Source of the DNA: Agathobaculum desmolans ATCC 43058 | GTDB lineage: Bacteria > Bacillota > Clostridia > Oscillospirales > Butyricicoccaceae | NCBI RefSeq assembly: GCF_000701665.1 | Contig: NZ_JNJN01000012.1 | Location: forward strand, 1-55,672 | Reading direction: 5' to 3' | Length of the DNA stretch: 55,672 nt | Shown here: piece after piece, positions 51,616-55,672 of the stretch | Position numbering within the stretch: position 1 is the stretch's first letter | Layout: each line of letters starts with the position of its first letter | Made by a program: the position numbers and the translations under genes | The notes under the pieces: generated by a model | Told to the model about the DNA's origin: nothing | Seen by the model: only the letters and a program-made list of their open reading frames with translations | The model's database searches: none

Positions 51616-53241
51616 TTGAAACAATGGAAAAAACGCGCAGCCGCGGCGCTGACCGCGGCGTTCTGCCTGCTTGCAGGCTGCGGTATGCTCGGCGGAGCGG
51701 GCGAAGAGGCGCGTGTGGATAACGTAAAGGTATCGGATGCGTATTTCGGCATGGCGTGGTATCAAAGCGGCGTGCTCGATCCCGTATTGGACAGCACCGG
51801 CATCAACCGTCTGCTGAGCGAGGCGATGTATGAGGGGTTGTTCGAGGTCACCTCGAATTTTACGGCGGAAAACGTGCTGTGCGCGGATTATACCGGCGAC
51901 GGTACGACCTTTACCTTCACCCTGCGGGAGGATGCGGTGTTCTGGTCGGGCGAGCCGCTGACGGCGGCCGATGTGGTGGACAGCCTGCAAACCGCTCAGT
52001 TCAACGAAAAATCGCCGTATCACAACCGGTTGGTTGAGGTTTCCACGATCGAGGCGGTGAGCGACCGTGAGGTACGCATCCGCTTATCCTCGCCCAATAT
52101 CAATTTTCCGCGGCTGCTGGATATCCCGATCCGCCGTGCTTCCGGCAGATCAGATGCCGGTTTTTCTGCCGGCACCGGCCCCTTCCGTCCGACCGAGGAG
52201 GACCGAAACTGGTATCTGGTGCCCAATGAGAACTGGCACGGCGGCTTCCTTGGCTCGATCCGTCGGATCACTCTGGTTCCGCTGACTCACGCGGACGCGG
52301 CGCTGTCCAGCTTCCAGACCGGGGATGTTTCGCTGCTGCGCGCTGCCCGGATCGCCACAAATCCGCCCAATATCGGCGGTTCGGTGCATACTGTGCAGAC
52401 CGAGGGCGCGGTCCTGCATTATCTGGGGATCAATTATGAAAACAGTGGGCTGGCGCAGACACATGTGCGGCAGGCGCTTTCCGCCGCGCTGGCGCGGCAG
52501 AGCCTGTGTGATACCCAGCTGCAAACCTTTGCCACACCGGCGGTGCTGCCGGTCAATCCGCAGCCGGACAATACCGGAATAAACCTCAGCATGGCGGCGG
52601 ATACCAATTTGGCACAGTCCCTGCTGCGCGGCGGGGAACCGGCGGCGGACGGTCAGACAGCGGAGGACGATACCGATGATCCGGACAGCGGCAGCGACCC
52701 GGAGGGAGATACCGGCGATCCGGATGAGGACACCGGCGGTGAGGACGGCAGCGGGACCGAAGACGGGGACGGCAGCGGTGAAACCCTGTCCTTTACGCTG
52801 CTTGTCAATGCAGACAATGCGTTCAAGGTCGCAGCAGCCGAGCAGATCGTGTCCTCATGGAACGCGCTCAAGGGCGTGTCGGTCACAGTGGACCGGCAGC
52901 CGTACGAAACCTTTGTCTCCCGGCTGCAGTCGGGTTCGTTTGATATGTATTACGGTGAGACCCAGCTCACCGCAGATTTTGACCTGCGTCCGCTTATCAG
53001 CTCGGGCGGCAGCCTGAATTACGGCGGCTACGCAAATGAACAGATGAGCACGGCGGTTGCAGCGGCGCGCAGCGGTGAAAATGTGGCGGCGCTGTATGAG
53101 CGCTTCGCAGAGGAGCTGCCGTTTATCCCGCTGGCGTTTGAGCGGGGGCAGATCATCATCCGCAAGGGGCTGATCGATCACTATACCCCGGCGCCGTACA
53201 ACGCCTTTGCGGGGCTGGAGCACTGGACGAGTACGGACTGA
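51616..53241 (+). CDS. ABC transporter solute-binding lipoprotein (SBP_bac_5 family) with acidic insert
   Basis: The 541-residue protein is a peptide/nickel-type substrate-binding lipoprotein. The signal peptide ends in the lipobox LLAGC with the lipidated Cys22. The fold shows YEGLFEVTSNF, FTLREDAVFWSGEPLTAADV (about 101-120) and a matching C-lobe. Between the lobes, residues about 341-388 form an Asp/Gly/Glu/Ser/Thr-rich low-complexity stretch, not usual in this family. No ABC permease or ATPase gene is adjacent, so it may feed a system elsewhere. The TTG start follows AGGAGGG by 7 bases; no in-frame ATG precedes the signal peptide. Confidence 0.88.
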   Translation: MKQWKKRAAAALTAAFCLLAGCGMLGGAGEEARVDNVKVSDAYFGMAWYQSGVLDPVLDSTGINRLLSEAMYEGLFEVTSNFTAENVLCADYTGDGTTFTFTLREDAVFWSGEPLTAADVVDSLQTAQFNEKSPYHNRLVEVSTIEAVSDREVRIRLSSPNINFPRLLDIPIRRASGRSDAGFSAGTGPFRPTEEDRNWYLVPNENWHGGFLGSIRRITLVPLTHADAALSSFQTGDVSLLRAARIATNPPNIGGSVHTVQTEGAVLHYLGINYENSGLAQTHVRQALSAALARQSLCDTQLQTFATPAVLPVNPQPDNTGINLSMAADTNLAQSLLRGGEPAADGQTAEDDTDDPDSGSDPEGDTGDPDEDTGGEDGSGTEDGDGSGETLSFTLLVNADNAFKVAAAEQIVSSWNALKGVSVTVDRQPYETFVSRLQSGSFDMYYGETQLTADFDLRPLISSGGSLNYGGYANEQMSTAVAAARSGENVAALYERFAEELPFIPLAFERGQIIIRKGLIDHYTPAPYNAFAGLEHWTSTD

Positions 53242-53306
53242 CCGCTGCCGGATCTGCCGTGCGGCGGTCATCCAACAGAAGAATATGCGATCAGGAGAGG
53301 ACTGTT

Positions 53307-54335
53307 ATGGCAGAAAAGGTGGTTTTGGGCTTATCCGGCGGGGTGGACTCGGCGGTGGCGGCGGCGCAGCTGCGCCGGCAGGGATATGAGGTACACGGCC
53401 TGTTCCTCGAAGTTGGGCTGGGCGGCGAGCAGGCAGCGCAGCGCGCGGCAGAGGAACTGGAGATCCCCCTGCATCTGGCGCACCGGCGCGCGGATTTTGA
53501 GCGCGAGGTGTGTGCGTATTTTGCGGAAACCTTTCGGCAGGCGGGCACACCGAACCCGTGTGTGGTATGCAACCCGCTGATCAAATTCCGCGCGCTGACC
53601 GATTATGCGGACGAGATCGGCGCGGCGTACATCGCCACCGGCCACTATGCCCGTACCGGACGGGACGCGGACGGCCGTGCACTGCTGCTGCGTGCCCACG
53701 CGGAAAAGGATCAGAGCTATATGCTGCACCGCCTGCCGCGCGAAACCGTGGCGCGGTGCCTGTTTCCGCTGGGCGGGCGCACCGGTAAGGATGAGGTGCG
53801 CGCGGATGCCCGCAGCCTGGGACTGACCGCGGCGGACAAGCCGGACAGCATGGATATCTGCTTTATTCCGGATGGGGACGTATCCGGCTGGCTGGAGCGG
53901 CACGGCGCGGCCTGCCCGCCGGGCAATTTTGTGGATGAAACCGGCCGTGTGCTCGGGCGGCATAAAGGGCTGCACTGCTATACGGTCGGCCAGCGCAAGG
54001 GGCTGGGCGTGGCGGCCGAGGGGCGGCTGTTCGTCCATGCGCTGCGGCCGGAGACCAACGAGGTCGTGCTGTCGCTTTCCGATGTGTACCGCAGTGAGAT
54101 CACCGTGCGCGCGATGCACTATATCGCGCCCGAATACGCGGCAAACGGCCCGTTTTGCTGCGAAGTGCGCGTGCGCTATTCCAAGCGCAGCGACCGGGCA
54201 ACGGTGTATCCCACGGAAAACGGCGCACGCATTGTGTTTGAGAGTGCGGTGCGCGCCCCGGCAAAGGGGCAAAGTGCGGTGCTGTATGACGGGGATATCG
54301 TCATCGGCGGCGGTTTTATTGAATCCGAGCAGTAA
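53307..54335 (+). CDS. mnmA: tRNA 2-thiouridylase MnmA (CxxC type)
   Basis: MnmA adds sulfur to C2 of uridine 34 in Lys, Glu and Gln tRNAs. The 342-residue protein has the PP-loop LGLSGGVDSAVAA (about 7-19), TPNPCVVCNPLIKF (81-94), ATGHYAR, and SMDICFIPDG with Cys185. In E. coli-type MnmA the first site is DxxC with catalytic Cys; here Cys85 replaces the Asp, giving CxxC (Cys85/Cys88). The region after the PP-loop is also shorter than in B. subtilis. It has GGAGAGG ahead of the ATG. It completes the wobble pathway with MnmE and MnmG. Confidence 0.93.
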   Translation: MAEKVVLGLSGGVDSAVAAAQLRRQGYEVHGLFLEVGLGGEQAAQRAAEELEIPLHLAHRRADFEREVCAYFAETFRQAGTPNPCVVCNPLIKFRALTDYADEIGAAYIATGHYARTGRDADGRALLLRAHAEKDQSYMLHRLPRETVARCLFPLGGRTGKDEVRADARSLGLTAADKPDSMDICFIPDGDVSGWLERHGAACPPGNFVDETGRVLGRHKGLHCYTVGQRKGLGVAAEGRLFVHALRPETNEVVLSLSDVYRSEITVRAMHYIAPEYAANGPFCCEVRVRYSKRSDRATVYPTENGARIVFESAVRAPAKGQSAVLYDGDIVIGGGFIESEQ

Positions 54336-54348
54336 GGGGGAGAAAAGC

Positions 54349-55254
54349 ATGGAGGACATGCAGAAAAACAGGCTGCAGGGGCATCTGTGCAGCCTGTTTA
54401 CCATATCGGTATGGGGGCTGACCTTTGTATCGACCAAGGTGCTGCTGCGCACCTTTACGCCGCTGGAGATCATGATCGCGCGCTTCGGGCTGGGTTTTCT
54501 CGTGCTGCTGCTCGTCGGGCACGGCTGGCTGAAGGCCCAAAAGCCCATACATGAAGTTTTGTTCGCACTGGCGGGACTGACCGGCGTGACGCTGTATTTT
54601 CTGATGGAGAATATCGCGCTGACCTATATCTCGGCGTCGCTCGTCGGCGTGATCGTTACGGCGGCGCCGCTGTTTACCGCGCTGTGCGCGGCGGCGGTGC
54701 TGCGGGAAAAACTCAGCCGCCGGTTTTTTGGCGGATTTGTGTGCGCCATGGCGGGTGTGGCACTGGTTTCGCTCGCCGGGGTGACCGAGCTGCATTTCAG
54801 TCCGGTGGGTGCGCTGCTCGGCGTGGGCGCGGCGCTGGTATGGGGCATGTATTCCGTGCTGGTGCGGCGGCTTGGGGAGATGGGCTACCGCACGATCCCG
54901 CTGACCTGCCGCATTTTCGCCTACGGGCTGCTGTTTTTGCTGGTGCCGGCGTGTATCGAGGGTTTTCCCGCAGACCTTGCGCCGTGGGCAGAGCCGCTGC
55001 ATCTGGGCAATTTGCTGTTCCTCGGTCTGGGCGCGTCCGCGACCTGCTTTGTCACCTGGAACCGCGCGGTGTCGCTGCTCGGTCCGGTGGGCACCAGCGT
55101 GTATATCTATGCACAGCCGATCGTGACCATCCTGTGCTCGGCTGTTATCCTGCATGAGACGATGACACCGGTCATGTGGCTGGGCACGGCGCTTGCACTG
55201 GGCGGGCTGATTTTGTCCGAGCATCGGGATAAAACGCCGCCGCAGGCTTCCTGA
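54349..55254 (+). CDS. DMT-superfamily transporter (EamA domains)
   Basis: The 301-residue membrane protein has ten predicted segments in two EamA repeats: SVWGLTFVSTKVLLRTFTPL (about 16-35) in the first, and GVGAALVWGMYSVLVRRLGE with LGASATCFVTWNRAVSLLGP in the second. Such proteins export metabolites or drugs; the substrate cannot be deduced. It starts 13 bases after mnmA with AAGGGGGAG, so the two may share a transcript. Behind the stop lie a repeat fragment and an IS3 element, which may have cut its original terminator away. Confidence 0.9.
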   Translation: MEDMQKNRLQGHLCSLFTISVWGLTFVSTKVLLRTFTPLEIMIARFGLGFLVLLLVGHGWLKAQKPIHEVLFALAGLTGVTLYFLMENIALTYISASLVGVIVTAAPLFTALCAAAVLREKLSRRFFGGFVCAMAGVALVSLAGVTELHFSPVGALLGVGAALVWGMYSVLVRRLGEMGYRTIPLTCRIFAYGLLFLLVPACIEGFPADLAPWAEPLHLGNLLFLGLGASATCFVTWNRAVSLLGPVGTSVYIYAQPIVTILCSAVILHETMTPVMWLGTALALGGLILSEHRDKTPPQAS

Positions 55255-55257
55255 AAA

Positions 55258-55307
55258 TGAAAAAGCGTTTTACCGGCGGGCATTCGCAATACGCGCGGCA
55301 GCGCACA
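55258..55307. repeat. Fragment of the dispersed modular repeat, cut by the right IS
   Basis: AAAAAGCGTTTTACCGGCGG and CGCAATACGCGCGGCAGCGC match the end module seen at 48770-48830 and 2590-2640. The IS3 element interrupts it immediately after GCAGCGCACA. It is in the opposite orientation, relative to its upstream gene, from the other copies. Confidence 0.65.
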
Positions 55308-55672
55308 TGAAAAAAGTCAGGACATGTGATCCGCCCCTGTCAAGGTAGACCGGAGAAATAAATAAAATATAGTGCGGTTATGCTCGCCGTTTCCTTTTTC
55401 GGGAACGGTGAGCTTGTTTATGCAGCGAACTTTTCTTTGTATTTTTGAATACGCTTATTTTCAGGAATGGGATACAGTGCAGGAGTATCGGAGTTTAATG
55501 CCTCCGTGCGGACTTCCATCGGAGTGCGGGTTTCAAAGCGCTCCTGAAAACGCTCGTAGTTGTAGAAATGGATGTATTTCTCAATGGCCGAGCGAAGGGA
55601 TTTCTCGTCCTTGAACGTTTGCAGATAGTACATTTCGGATTTAATGATTCCCCAGAATCCCTCGGTTGGACC
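55308..55672 (-). mobile_element. IS3-family insertion sequence, downstream end only (runs off the right edge)
   Basis: The tip reads TGAAAAAAGTCAGG from 55308, with the GTAGACC block about 35 bases in. Inside it lies orfB on the minus strand, followed by a hairpin (about 55382-55413). It has the same family, ends and orientation as the left-edge element. The 3' end here and the 5' end at the left edge are complementary parts of what may be the same repeated element. Confidence 0.85.
55418..55672 (-). CDS. IS3-family transposase OrfB, integrase C-terminal part (N-terminus off window)
   Basis: The visible 84 codons begin GPTEGFWGIIKSEMYYLQTF and include the last catalytic Glu of the DDE core (in TEGFWGIIKSE). 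The family segment EKYIHFYNYERFQERFETRT follows, then TPMEVR and the stop. It is intact to its normal end. Together with OrfA, it catalyses copy-out transposition in this family. Confidence 0.9.
   Translation of the reverse strand, partial: GPTEGFWGIIKSEMYYLQTFKDEKSLRSAIEKYIHFYNYERFQERFETRTPMEVRTEALNSDTPALYPIPENKRIQKYKEKFAA

Overview
The window is a replication-origin region of a spore-forming, low-to-mid GC Gram-positive bacterium. The gene order rpmH-rnpA-yidD-yidC-khpB-mnmE-mnmG-rsmG-noc-soj-spo0J to the right, with dnaA-dnaN-rlbA-recF-remB-gyrB-gyrA running away to the left, is the classical Bacillota origin layout. SpoVAC/D/E, RicT, DarA and RNase Y point to Clostridia. The codon use, the absence of a long dnaA and the style of the intergenic repeats suggest an Oscillospirales gut bacterium (for example a Butyricicoccus/Agathobaculum relative); that placement is inference, not something the window proves.

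Layout. 1-473 is the 5' end of an IS3-type element (orfA). 558-2211 is a leftward crr-ptsH-nagB unit (sugar PTS EIIA, HPr, glucosamine-6-phosphate deaminase). 2808-5291 holds serA and serC (serine synthesis). 5555-9302 is a rightward yaaO-like/darA/holB/ricT cluster, followed by tRNA-Thr and the rpsF-ssb-rpsR operon. 11600-21040 is the leftward gyrA/GIY-YIG/gyrB/remB/recF/rlbA/dnaN/dnaA block, with oriC at 19482-19759 and more DnaA boxes at 21086-21118. 21354-33704 is the rightward rpmH-to-serS block, including three perfect parS sites between noc and soj. 33806-36401 carries a hotdog thioesterase, a DNA glycosylase and trxA-trxB. 36538-39663 is a leftward FHA-SEDS plus penicillin-binding-protein pair. 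40440-42130 is a tandem glycine riboswitch with an AgcS symporter. 42313-45375 holds a DsrE-like protein, an ECF S-component and spoVAC-spoVAD-spoVAE. 45654-46741 is a cation exchanger under a yybP-ykoY (Mn2+) riboswitch. 46862-55254 carries prfB, a Crp/Fnr regulator, rny, pgeF, a solute-binding lipoprotein, mnmA and a DMT exporter. 55308-55672 is the 3' end of another IS3 copy (orfB).

Most genes are housekeeping. They work together in origin firing and segregation (DnaA, DnaN, Soj/Spo0J/parS, Noc), supercoiling, translation and tRNA wobble modification (MnmE, MnmG, MnmA), membrane insertion (YidC, YidD), and envelope growth (SEDS/PBP).

The least ordinary content is non-coding. A modular dispersed element of about 220 bp recurs about seven times, nearly always just behind a gene's stop codon. 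Two copies are bracketed by direct repeats of a terminator or stop-proximal sequence, and both IS3 copies at the window edges sit inside it. Other items that stand out are a GIY-YIG nuclease gene with a palindromic repeat wedged between gyrB and gyrA, an HPr lacking the regulatory serine, a partial tRNA-Thr copy, and a GC-rich inverted-arm element between rpsR and gyrA.
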